In this document: positions 1 to 6,225 of the stretch, piece by piece
Numbering within the stretch: position 1 is the first letter of the stretch
Layout of the letters: each line of letters opens with the position of its first letter
Assembly (NCBI GenBank): GCA_002478575.1
Contig: DLOX01000056.1
Span: 1 to 7,280, forward strand
DNA from: Sphingomonadales bacterium UBA7473
Lineage (GTDB): Bacteria; Pseudomonadota; Alphaproteobacteria; Sphingomonadales; Sphingomonadaceae
DNA: 7,280 nt
Direction of reading: 5' to 3'
Program-made: the position numbers and the translations under genes
The notes under the pieces: model-generated
What the model was told of the DNA's origin: nothing
The model's database searches: none
Seen by the model: the letters and a program-made list of their open reading frames with translations, nothing else

Positions 1-435
1 AAAGGCATCGCGGCCATTAAATTCAGACCGTACGAAGTTCAAACCGCGAATAACAACGCCAGAGCCTTCGACTGAAAAGTGATCAGGGTCATTCGAACCC
101 GCAAAACGGTTGATCGCAACACCGGGAACGCGCTGAAGCGCTTCCGTCACCGAACGATCAGGGAGCGCGCCAATATCTTCCGAAGTAATTGCGTCGACAA
201 CCGTGTCAGAATCTTTCTTGATCTTCTGGGCGTTGGCGAGGCTTTCACGAATGCCAGTGACGATGATTTCGTCGCCTGATTCGGGCTCAGCTGCATCTTG
301 GGCGTATGCGGCGTTTGAAGCCAACAAAAGCCCCACCGCAAGAAGTGACACGCCAGCCTTAAACGGCGAAAATGCTCGCTCTTCGCGACAATCGTCCGGA
401 CTCGGATTATAAACATATAGGTTTGGCTTTTTCAC
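1..435 (-). CDS. TonB-dependent receptor, N-terminal part (runs off left edge)
   Basis: Outer-membrane active transporter driven by TonB/ExbBD; only the first 145 codons are in the window. The translation begins MKKPNLYVYN from a GTG at 435-433. Residues 26-45 form a hydrophobic signal segment ending ASNAAYA, with likely cleavage before Q46. A TonB-box-like DEIIVTG lies at 55-61, and the plug domain follows from about residue 72 with LPDRSVTEALQRVPGV (91-106), DPDHFSVEG (116-124) and IRGLNFVRSEFNGRDAF (129-145). These are hallmarks of the Xanthomonas/Caulobacter receptor subfamily. The TonB box comes directly after the signal peptide, so there is no STN signalling domain or carboxypeptidase-like domain at the N terminus. 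The start is supported by GAGGGGA (453-447), 11 nt upstream. An ATG at 443 is in another frame and stops after three codons. About 25 residues, including DDCREE, precede the hydrophobic core, which is long for a signal peptide. Such receptors commonly sit beside halogenase-family genes in sphingomonads and Caulobacter; the imported substrate cannot be read from this fragment. Confidence 0.95.
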   Translation of the reverse strand, partial: MKKPNLYVYNPSPDDCREERAFSPFKAGVSLLAVGLLLASNAAYAQDAAEPESGDEIIVTGIRESLANAQKIKKDSDTVVDAITSEDIGALPDRSVTEALQRVPGVAINRFAGSNDPDHFSVEGSGVVIRGLNFVRSEFNGRDAF

Positions 436-446
436 GGCTTCATCAC

Positions 447-453
447 TCCCCTC
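447..453 (-). promoter_or_regulatory. Shine-Dalgarno of the TonB-dependent receptor
   Basis: GAGGGGA on the minus strand lies 11 nt before the GTG at 435-433. It supports the GTG start over the ATG at 443, which is too close to the site and opens only a three-codon frame. Confidence 0.6.
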
Positions 454-456
454 AAC

Positions 457-470
457 TGTTAGCGCTATCA
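457..470. promoter_or_regulatory. LacI-family-type operator, copy 1
   Basis: TGTTAGCGCTATCA is a near-palindrome centred on AGCGCT (461-466); only the third and twelfth positions fail to pair. The central AGCGCT core with TG...CA ends is the usual form of LacI/GalR-family operators in alphaproteobacteria. It shares TAGCGCTATCATTT exactly with the second copy 56 bp away (460-473 and 516-529). It lies about 22 nt upstream of the receptor start codon and just upstream of the candidate plus-strand -35, so it could act on both divergent transcripts. The regulator gene is not in the window. Confidence 0.7.
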
Positions 471-473
471 TTT

Positions 474-502
474 CTGATGCCTAATTCCCAATGCTCTATA
501 AC
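474..502 (+). promoter_or_regulatory. Candidate sigma70-type promoter for the halogenase operon
   Basis: A good -10, TATAAC (497-502), is preceded at 17 bp by a weak -35, CTGATG (474-479), which matches TTGACA at three of six positions. The predicted start near 508-510 places operator copy 2 a few bases downstream and operator copy 1 just upstream of the -35, a geometry expected for repression. The prediction rests on the -10 and on the operator placement. No comparably convincing minus-strand promoter for the receptor could be picked out. Confidence 0.4.
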
Positions 503-512
503 AAGCTCAAAG

Positions 513-526
513 TGGTAGCGCTATCA
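513..526. promoter_or_regulatory. LacI-family-type operator, copy 2
   Basis: TGGTAGCGCTATCA is palindromic except at the third/twelfth pair and is centred on AGCGCT (517-522). It is the better of the two copies. Directly downstream of the candidate -10 at 497-502, a bound repressor would block initiation or early elongation of the halogenase transcript. Together with copy 1 it suggests that one sugar- or substrate-responsive LacI-type regulator controls both the receptor and the halogenase operon. That is inferred from site shape and position. Confidence 0.75.
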
Positions 527-591
527 TTTTTTCTCGTGCTTGGCCTCAAAAGTGATGCTATCGTGACAAACTAGCGTTGGCTGTCGCTGAA

Positions 592-611
592 GCAGACGGC
601 GAAGCGGCTGC
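592..611 (+). other. Possible weak hairpin abutting the Shine-Dalgarno
   Basis: GCAGACG (592-598) can pair with CGGCTGC (605-611) around a six-base loop, with one internal mismatch. The stem ends exactly where AGGAGG (612-617) begins, so it could affect ribosome access. It is short and imperfect and may be chance. Confidence 0.2.
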
Positions 612-617
612 AGGAGG
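612..617 (+). promoter_or_regulatory. Strong Shine-Dalgarno ahead of the leader ORF and first halogenase
   Basis: AGGAGG, continuing as AGGAGGGG to 619, is the best ribosome-binding site in the leader. It is 10 nt from the ATG at 628, 14 nt from the GTG at 632 and 29 nt from the ATG at 647. The best-spaced start is therefore the 10-codon ORF, not the halogenase itself. This leaves the halogenase start uncertain. Confidence 0.7.
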
Positions 618-627
618 GGTATTCAAC

Positions 628-660
628 ATGAGTGCAAGATTGTCACATGTCTTCGTCTGA
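628..660 (+). other. Possible 10-codon leader ORF overlapping the halogenase start
   Basis: ATG at 628 opens MSARLSHVFV and stops at TGA 658-660, in a different frame from the halogenase and past both candidate halogenase starts (GTG 632, ATG 647). It has the best-spaced Shine-Dalgarno here. It holds no run of one amino acid and no Trp codon, so classical attenuation is not suggested. It could couple translation to the halogenase by re-initiation, or be incidental. Confidence 0.3.
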
Positions 661-2182
661 CAATTCCATTCGCGACATTGTGATCGTTGGCGGTGGAACT
701 GCTGGCTGGATGGCGGCCGCCGCTTTCAGCCGTTTTCTCGACAATGGTCGTCGGACCATCACCGTTATCGAGTCAGACGAGATCGGCACCGTTGGGGTCG
801 GCGAGGCCACAATCCCCGCAATCCTCAACTTTAACCGCATGCTTGATATTTCAGAGAATGACTTTCTCCGTGAAACCCAAGGCACGTTCAAACTCGGTAT
901 TGAGTTTGTAAATTGGGGGCAGATTGGGGATCGTTACTTCCATCCCTTCGGCCATTATGGCCAAGATCTTCACGGCATCAATTTCCATCAGCTCTATCTG
1001 CGCGAACATGCTTTGGGGGATCGCCGATCCATCTCAGAATATTGCATGTCCGCCATGGCTGCCCAATATGGCAAGTTCGGGCGAGCAAGTGCTGGCGCCC
1101 GCTCACCCATCTCCGAGCTTGCCTACGCCTTCCATTTCGATGCTTCGCTTTATGCTCGATATCTGAGGCACTATTCAGAACGGGCCAAGGTTGTTCGACA
1201 AGAAGGCAAGATCGTCGAGGTGCACCGGCGTGAAAGCGACGGTTTCGTGGAGGCGGTCACCTTGGCCGATGGAACTCGCATTTCTGGTGAGCTCTTCATC
1301 GATTGCTCCGGCTTTCGCGGCCTGTTGATAAGCGAAGCGCTTGGTGTGGGCTATGAGGACTGGAGCCATTGGTTGCCGGTTGACCGCGCCATTGCTGTGC
1401 CGACCGCCAATATCGGCCCGCCTGACCCGTTCACGCGCTCCACGGCACGCGAAGCAGGTTGGCAATGGCGCATTCCGCTTCAACACCGCACCGGCAATGG
1501 CCATGTTTACTGTAGCAATTATATTCATGACGACGATGCCGAAGCGACGCTGATGAACAATCTCGAAGGCAAAGCCTTGGCCGCGCCGCGTCGCCTCCGC
1601 TTCAAGACCGGATATCGTAACCTTAGCTGGAGCCACAATGTCGTGTCGCTTGGCCTTGCTGGCGGGTTCCTAGAGCCGTTAGAATCGACCAGCATTCACT
1701 TGATACAGAATGGCATTTCTCGGCTGTTCGCCTTGTTCCCCGACAAGAGTTTCAATCCTCTCGAAAGGGATGAGTATAATCGCGGGATGCGGGAAGCCTA
1801 TGAGGATATTCGCGATTTCATCATTCTGCACTACAAAGCGACGCAACGCGATGACACGCCCTTTTGGCGCTACGTGCGGGACATGGAAATCCCGGTGTCG
1901 CTTGAACGCAAGATGCAATTGTTCAAGACGCGCGGTCGTGTGTTCAGGGAGAATGTTGAACTTTTCTCCATGCCCAGTTGGGTTGCGGTGATGCTCGGGC
2001 AGAATGTTTGGCCCGATCGGTGGGATACGCTCGCGGATGCGTTGGATGAAGGCCGTGTTCGCCAAGCCATGGCGCAGATGCGGCAAGGCTATGCTGCGAC
2101 CGCTGACGCCCTCCCATCGCACGAGGAGTTTCTGCGTCAGTCCGGAGCTTGGGCCGCGACCGATGAAAGGATCATCCGATGA
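647..2182 (+). CDS. Flavin-dependent tryptophan-halogenase family protein, first copy
   Basis: A 511-residue PF04820 protein expected to use FADH2, O2 and halide to halogenate an electron-rich aromatic; family members act in the cytoplasm and take FADH2 from a separate reductase. Motifs in order: FAD-binding GGGTAGW (15-21); VGEATIP (51-57); GTFKLGIEFVNW (79-90), whose K82 matches the catalytic Lys79 of PrnA; FIDCSG (217-222); WQWRIP (272-277), the halogenase WxWxIP signature; and FLEPLEST (341-348), whose E346 matches the active-site Glu346 of PrnA. Length is close to PrnA and RebH. The ATG at 647 is chosen because homologues have only about ten residues before the FAD motif. GTG 632 adds five residues and sits nearer the Shine-Dalgarno, so it remains possible. 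Its stop overlaps the next gene by ATGA. The closest characterised relatives by context are BrvH-type brominating enzymes; the substrate here is not predictable. Confidence 0.93.
   Translation: MSSSDNSIRDIVIVGGGTAGWMAAAAFSRFLDNGRRTITVIESDEIGTVGVGEATIPAILNFNRMLDISENDFLRETQGTFKLGIEFVNWGQIGDRYFHPFGHYGQDLHGINFHQLYLREHALGDRRSISEYCMSAMAAQYGKFGRASAGARSPISELAYAFHFDASLYARYLRHYSERAKVVRQEGKIVEVHRRESDGFVEAVTLADGTRISGELFIDCSGFRGLLISEALGVGYEDWSHWLPVDRAIAVPTANIGPPDPFTRSTAREAGWQWRIPLQHRTGNGHVYCSNYIHDDDAEATLMNNLEGKALAAPRRLRFKTGYRNLSWSHNVVSLGLAGGFLEPLESTSIHLIQNGISRLFALFPDKSFNPLERDEYNRGMREAYEDIRDFIILHYKATQRDDTPFWRYVRDMEIPVSLERKMQLFKTRGRVFRENVELFSMPSWVAVMLGQNVWPDRWDTLADALDEGRVRQAMAQMRQGYAATADALPSHEEFLRQSGAWAATDERIIR
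2166..2171 (+). promoter_or_regulatory. Shine-Dalgarno of the second halogenase, inside the first
   Basis: AAAGGA lies 7 nt upstream of the ATG at 2179, within the last codons of the first halogenase. With the ATGA overlap it points to both direct initiation and coupled translation. Confidence 0.45.
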
Positions 2183-3744
2183 CGGATCCGCGCGCGATCC
2201 GCAAAATGGTAATAGTCGGCGGCGGAACAGCGGGCTGGATGACGGCCGCTGCTTTTTCACGCGTGTTTGGCGCGTTGCCCGGCTTGCAGATCGAATTGGT
2301 AGAGTCTGATGCCATCGGCACAGTAGGCGTTGGCGAGGCCACCATCCCCGACATTTGCCTGTTCAACGCGATGCTTGGCATCGACGAGAATGAGTTCGTG
2401 CGCGAAACGGGCGCTACTTACAAACTTGGTATCGAGTTCGTCGACTGGGCACGGATTGGGCACAGCTATGTCCATCCTTTTGGCTATTACGGCCTCGACA
2501 TGTTGGGCATTGAATTCCATCATTTTTGGCTGAAAGGCCAATCGCTCGGCGACACGAGCAAACTCGACGACTATTCGATGGCCGTCGCTGCGGGCAAAGC
2601 AGGGCGCTTCATGCGGCCTCAGGCTGATCAGCGCAATTCGCCGCTGTCGAAGTTCAGCTATGCCTTTCAATTTGATGCTGGCCGCTACGCCCGGTTCTTG
2701 CGCGGCAAGGCAGAGGAAGCAGGCGTTGTCCGCACTGAAGGCCGGATCACCAATGTCGAGCAGGATCCCGAAAGCGGCTTTGTTGAAGCGGTTGTGCTCG
2801 ACAATGGCAAGCGCGTCACCGGGGATTTGTTCATTGACTGCTCGGGCTTTCGCGCACTCCTGATTGGTGAGACTTTGGGCATTGGCTTCGAAGACTGGAC
2901 GCCGTGGCTGCCCTGTGACCGCGCCGTCGCTATTCCTTGCGCATATCCCGAAGGCCATAGCGGAGCAGACAGCGAGCCGATGACCCGCAGCACTGCGCGG
3001 CCCGCGGGATGGCAATGGCGGATCCCGCTGCAGCATCGGATCGGGAACGGGCATGTCTATTCCAGCGCCCATATGTCGACCGACGAAGCAACGGCTCTGC
3101 TTCTCGCCAATCTTGATGGAGAGCCTTTGGCTGATCCCAATCATATCCGCTTCACCGCTGGTTATCGCCACAAGGCGTGGGAAAAGAATGTGGTCGCGCT
3201 TGGCCTTGCCGGCGGGTTTCTTGAGCCGCTTGAATCGACTGCGATCCATCTGGTTCAGGCCGGGATAGCGCGGCTGATGTCGCTATTTCCAACCCGCGAT
3301 TTCAAGCCACAAGAAACTGAGCGGTTCAACAAGGAGTCGATCGACGCCTATTTGGAAATCCGCGATTTCCTCGTTCTGCATTATAAAGCGACCGAGCGTG
3401 ATGACAGTCCGTTTTGGAACTATTGCCGGAGGTTGGAGCCGCCTGCGGGGCTTGCGGACAAGCTCGCCATGTTCCGCTCTTCCGGTCGCGTCTTCCGTGA
3501 GAATAATGAGCTTTTCACTGAAACAAGTTGGCTGTCCGTGATGGTCGGCCAAGGCATTAAGCATGGCGGATATCACCCAGCCGCTGATTTACTGTCGGAC
3601 GAAGAAGCCCTCACACGATTGTCGCACATTCGTGGCGTTGTCCTGCAGACGGCGCTCGCTATGCCGACACAGTCGGAGTTCCTGGCGCAACAGGGAAGCA
3701 CAATGATTTTGCCCGCGCCCCTTCGTCAAAGCGCTCGCGCATGA
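2179..3744 (+). CDS. Flavin-dependent tryptophan-halogenase family protein, second copy
   Basis: A 521-residue paralogue of the preceding gene with the full halogenase motif set: GGGTAGW (14-20), VGEATIP (51-57), the catalytic-Lys equivalent K82 in YKLGIEFVDW (81-90), FIDCSG (218-223), WQWRIP (278-283) and FLEPLEST (347-354) with the active-site Glu equivalent E352. It is therefore expected to be an active FADH2-dependent halogenase. In the block 43-90 it matches the first copy at 35 of 48 positions, so the two arose by duplication but have clearly diverged. A six-residue longer stretch before WxWxIP (about 258-266) and a different C-terminal tail distinguish them. It starts at ATG 2179, overlapping the upstream stop by ATGA, and its own stop overlaps the cupin-like gene in the same way. 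The two halogenases may act at different positions or on different substrates; that is inference. Confidence 0.94.
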   Translation: MTDPRAIRKMVIVGGGTAGWMTAAAFSRVFGALPGLQIELVESDAIGTVGVGEATIPDICLFNAMLGIDENEFVRETGATYKLGIEFVDWARIGHSYVHPFGYYGLDMLGIEFHHFWLKGQSLGDTSKLDDYSMAVAAGKAGRFMRPQADQRNSPLSKFSYAFQFDAGRYARFLRGKAEEAGVVRTEGRITNVEQDPESGFVEAVVLDNGKRVTGDLFIDCSGFRALLIGETLGIGFEDWTPWLPCDRAVAIPCAYPEGHSGADSEPMTRSTARPAGWQWRIPLQHRIGNGHVYSSAHMSTDEATALLLANLDGEPLADPNHIRFTAGYRHKAWEKNVVALGLAGGFLEPLESTAIHLVQAGIARLMSLFPTRDFKPQETERFNKESIDAYLEIRDFLVLHYKATERDDSPFWNYCRRLEPPAGLADKLAMFRSSGRVFRENNELFTETSWLSVMVGQGIKHGGYHPAADLLSDEEALTRLSHIRGVVLQTALAMPTQSEFLAQQGSTMILPAPLRQSARA

Positions 3745-4751
3745 CGCTCGCCCCAGAGCCCGCCGCAATTGCCGAATGCGCTGTCGTCGATGTTCAGACC
3801 TTTCATGATCAGATTCGCGCAGCCAATAAGCCCGTCGTGATGCGAGGCCTGGTGTCTGAATGGCCTAGCGTGGCAGCCGGGCGAGACGGCGACCGCGCAA
3901 TGATCGACTATCTGAAAAAGTGCGGCACCGCTAAGCCGGTCGCTGCTATTGCAGCACCGCCTTCCGAAAAAGGTCGTTTCTTCTACACTCCAGATTTGGC
4001 GGCCTTCAACTTCATCAAAGCGCAAGGCCATCTTGCCCAGTTTCTCGACGATCTCATGATCGCCAATGAATTGGCCGAAACGCCTGCGATGGCCGTGCAG
4101 TCCGAAGCCCTTCCAACGCTTTCTCCTGTATTTGCAGCGCAGAACCGGCTTGATCTGCTTCCCGACGTGGAGGCACGTATCTGGATCGGAAACCGCGTGC
4201 GTGTTGGCACGCATTTTGATTTGACGGAGAATGTCGCTTGTGTCGTTGCAGGCCGCCGACGCTTCACTTTGTTCCCGCCGGAGCAAGTCGCGAACCTCTA
4301 TCTTGGCCCGCTAGAACGCACGCCGGCTGGCACGCCGACGAGCCTTGTCGATTTGCAAGCGCCTGATCTCGAGAAATATCCGCGTTTCCCACTCGCTTGG
4401 GCGGAAGCGCAAACGGCGACCCTTGAACCGGGTGACGCGCTCTATATCCCCTATGGCTGGTGGCATGCGGTCGACAGCCTTGAGCCGCTCAACATTTTGG
4501 TCAACTATTGGTGGAATAATCCTCACGAAGGATTGGCGGCGCCCTATGACGCGCTGCTCCATATGATCGCCGCGTTTCGTAACTTGCAGCCGCATCAACG
4601 CGCGGTTTGGCGCAGCCTCGGCGAATATTACGCCTTTTCTGACAACCATCCCGGCGACCATTTGCCCGAAAGCGCGAAGGGTATGCTTGGCCCCTATTCA
4701 CCGCAGTTGATGGGACAGATGATGTCTTATCTCAAAGCGTCGATGCGCTAA
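3741..4751 (+). CDS. Cupin-like / JmjC-type protein, putative Fe(II)/2-oxoglutarate oxygenase
   Basis: A 336-residue soluble protein of the cupin-8/JmjC class, related in fold to FIH. The N-terminal part has NKPVVMRGLVSEWPSV (29-44), the usual opening of this family. The double-stranded beta-helix core carries THFD (157-160), giving metal ligands H158 and D160. It is followed by GRRRFTLFPPEQ (171-182) and IPYGWWHAV (236-244), giving the third ligand H242. This HxD...H triad would bind Fe(II). FIH uses Lys214 to bind 2-oxoglutarate; the aligned position here is R173, within a run of three arginines, so co-substrate binding may differ. It starts at ATG 3741 overlapping the second halogenase by ATGA, with no clear Shine-Dalgarno, so translation is probably coupled. 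Genes of this type often accompany halogenase-family genes and TonB receptors. The role is unproven: hydroxylase of the same substrate, protein hydroxylase or a non-catalytic cupin are all open. Its last 20 bp overlap the convergent gene. Confidence 0.88.
   Translation: MTLAPEPAAIAECAVVDVQTFHDQIRAANKPVVMRGLVSEWPSVAAGRDGDRAMIDYLKKCGTAKPVAAIAAPPSEKGRFFYTPDLAAFNFIKAQGHLAQFLDDLMIANELAETPAMAVQSEALPTLSPVFAAQNRLDLLPDVEARIWIGNRVRVGTHFDLTENVACVVAGRRRFTLFPPEQVANLYLGPLERTPAGTPTSLVDLQAPDLEKYPRFPLAWAEAQTATLEPGDALYIPYGWWHAVDSLEPLNILVNYWWNNPHEGLAAPYDALLHMIAAFRNLQPHQRAVWRSLGEYYAFSDNHPGDHLPESAKGMLGPYSPQLMGQMMSYLKASMR
4732..4751. other. Tail-to-tail overlap of two convergent genes
   Basis: The cupin-like gene stops with TAA at 4749-4751, and the opposite-strand gene stops with TGA at 4734-4732, so their coding sequences share 20 bp. 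No terminator hairpin or T-run is visible around the junction. Both transcripts probably run into each other's 3' coding region. Confidence 0.85.
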
Positions 4752-6225
4752 GCGCCGTTTGCATCCATTCGCCATAAGGCGGCGCTTCGGCCAAAGCGGC
4801 TTGTATGGCATATTCAGCTTGTTGGAGCATCGCCCGCGCCTGAGCTTCAGGCTGAGCCAGCGCATGCGCTGATGGAGAGGATTGCACGCCCAGCGCTCGC
4901 AACAGGCCAATCCACTCCCCGGGCAGCATCGGCGCTTCTTCCATGAAGGGCAGCCGTGCATGGCGATGATATTGGTCAGCCAGCCGAACAAGATCAGGCA
5001 TTTGCTTCAACTGCTTGACGTGCTTTGCAAAAGGCGTGTCGGACTGTCCGGCCGTAAGATGATGGCTTGCCAGCCAAGTCAGCGTTGCGTCGGCCATCAG
5101 AGCAGCACGGCGATTATATTCTTCGCGTTCCAGCGGATCGATGACGCGGCTCGGCAAAAGCTCAAGGAGCATGGAGAGTTGCCGATGTGCCATATCCAGA
5201 TTGGCTCCGCCCAATGGCTCAAAGCTGGCCGCCGCATCACCAAGCGCAATGACATTACCGACAAAGGGCTTCGCCAAGGCCCCTGGCCGAATGACGGCGT
5301 TGACTGCAGAGGTCGCGCCGCCCCGGATCAAAATTTGCTCGGCTTCAGCCGTTCCCAAAACAGAAGGGAATGCAAGCGTTCGGTGGATGCCGTCTCGGCC
5401 ATGGACGTCTGACATCCATCCATGTGGCGTGAGGCTGAGAAGGTCGTCCAGCGCCAAGATGGACTTGCCCGGATTGGCGACAAACATTTGATCACAAGGC
5501 AAATGGTCCGCCCAGCTATCAAACGCGACACCCTCCATCTGACCAATCAGCCAACGATCCGGCCCACTGCAATCAATGAACAGATCGGCTTGCATGCGGC
5601 CAGCCTCTTCATCCAAGATCAGCGTCGATATGTCGCCCGTTTCGTGCCTCTCAATGCCGATAGGTATTTGAGGCACATAGTGGACGCCCAAGGCCATCGC
5701 TCGTTCGATCAGCAGATCGCGATAGCCCTCAACATTCCAGCGCAGGGCATAATCGACCCCTGCCAATGGAGAGTCAGGATCACCATCTGCGGGGCGGAAA
5801 CGATCCATTGCCGCAAGGGCGATGGCCGGGCTTACAACGAGGGTGTCAGAGCCGGACTTGCGGACACCGTCAAACTTGCCCGTAAAGGCATTGCCAAGCG
5901 TTTGCGCGCCATTGCCATAGTCGCAAACGTTATCCTGTTCTGAATCTGACCAACCACGATAGCGCGTGACAAGGCGATGGCTGGCCCCGGCTTTGCGCAC
6001 CAAGTCCATCTCATCGATGCCCAAACGGTCGTGTAGCCGGTTGGTAAAGGGCAGCGCCGTTCCGATAGTGTCAGCAAAGGCTGCTGGATTGGGCGGCGAT
6101 GCTACGACGGTGATTGTTGTCCTTGGCAACGCTTGGCGCAACGCAATGGCCACCAGAACGCCGAGTTGGCCTGGACCGACAATGGCTATAGCTTGTGGCA
6201 GATCGCGTGGTCGAGCCATGGGCAT
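4732..6225 (-). CDS. Divergent halogenase-superfamily flavoprotein lacking halogenase catalytic residues
   Basis: A 497-residue protein laid out like PF04820 halogenases along its length but altered at every catalytic landmark. Residue numbers count from ATG 6225. It has a Rossmann GPGQLG (17-22) in place of GGGTAG, and FIDCSGP (217-222) is kept. The VGEATIP region reads IGTALPF (54-60). The catalytic Lys position is Arg84, WxWxIP is replaced by GWMSDV (269-274), and FLEPLEST is replaced by SFEPLGGA (334-341), so the catalytic Glu is gone. Just before this is LGDAAASFEP (328-337), resembling the GD motif of group A flavin monooxygenases, where the Asp contacts FAD ribose; active halogenases read LGLAGG there. 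The C-terminal region (367-402) keeps the family pattern around EEYNRR and SDTPF. It is intact and coupled to the upstream halogenase by TGATG. ATG 6219 and TTG 6228 are alternative starts. It may be a different FAD enzyme, such as a hydroxylase, or a non-catalytic partner. FAD binding looks likely; halogenation does not. Confidence 0.85.
   Translation of the reverse strand: MPMARPRDLPQAIAIVGPGQLGVLVAIALRQALPRTTITVVASPPNPAAFADTIGTALPFTNRLHDRLGIDEMDLVRKAGASHRLVTRYRGWSDSEQDNVCDYGNGAQTLGNAFTGKFDGVRKSGSDTLVVSPAIALAAMDRFRPADGDPDSPLAGVDYALRWNVEGYRDLLIERAMALGVHYVPQIPIGIERHETGDISTLILDEEAGRMQADLFIDCSGPDRWLIGQMEGVAFDSWADHLPCDQMFVANPGKSILALDDLLSLTPHGWMSDVHGRDGIHRTLAFPSVLGTAEAEQILIRGGATSAVNAVIRPGALAKPFVGNVIALGDAAASFEPLGGANLDMAHRQLSMLLELLPSRVIDPLEREEYNRRAALMADATLTWLASHHLTAGQSDTPFAKHVKQLKQMPDLVRLADQYHRHARLPFMEEAPMLPGEWIGLLRALGVQSSPSAHALAQPEAQARAMLQQAEYAIQAALAEAPPYGEWMQTALSASTL

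Noticed and set aside
147..416. An 89-codon frame overlapping the receptor start on the same strand
   Set aside because: It is out of frame with the receptor, whose signal peptide, TonB box and plug motifs are all in the frame starting at GTG 435.
481..510. Minus-strand promoter for the receptor (TTGAGC at 510-505 with a downstream -10)
   Set aside because: At 17 bp spacing the -10 position reads GAATTA, a poor match; no pair was good enough to annotate.
553..566. TGATGCTATCGTGA, resembling a third LacI-type site
   Set aside because: It lacks the AGCGCT core and is a poor palindrome; only the GCTATC half resembles the true copies.
1679..2260. A 193-codon minus-strand frame antisense to the end of the first halogenase
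   Set aside because: It spans the junction of two well-supported plus-strand genes and shows no family motif.
2257..3249. A 330-codon open frame on the minus strand, antisense to the second halogenase
   Set aside because: The plus-strand frame has complete halogenase motifs; the antisense translation shows no recognisable domain and is a codon-bias shadow.
3726..4286. A 186-codon minus-strand frame antisense to the cupin-like gene
   Set aside because: The opposite strand encodes the iron-binding cupin motifs; this frame has none.
4732..6225. Calling the divergent halogenase-like gene a pseudogene
   Set aside because: The frame is intact over 497 codons, coupled to its neighbour, and keeps FAD-binding motifs; replaced catalytic residues alone do not show decay.
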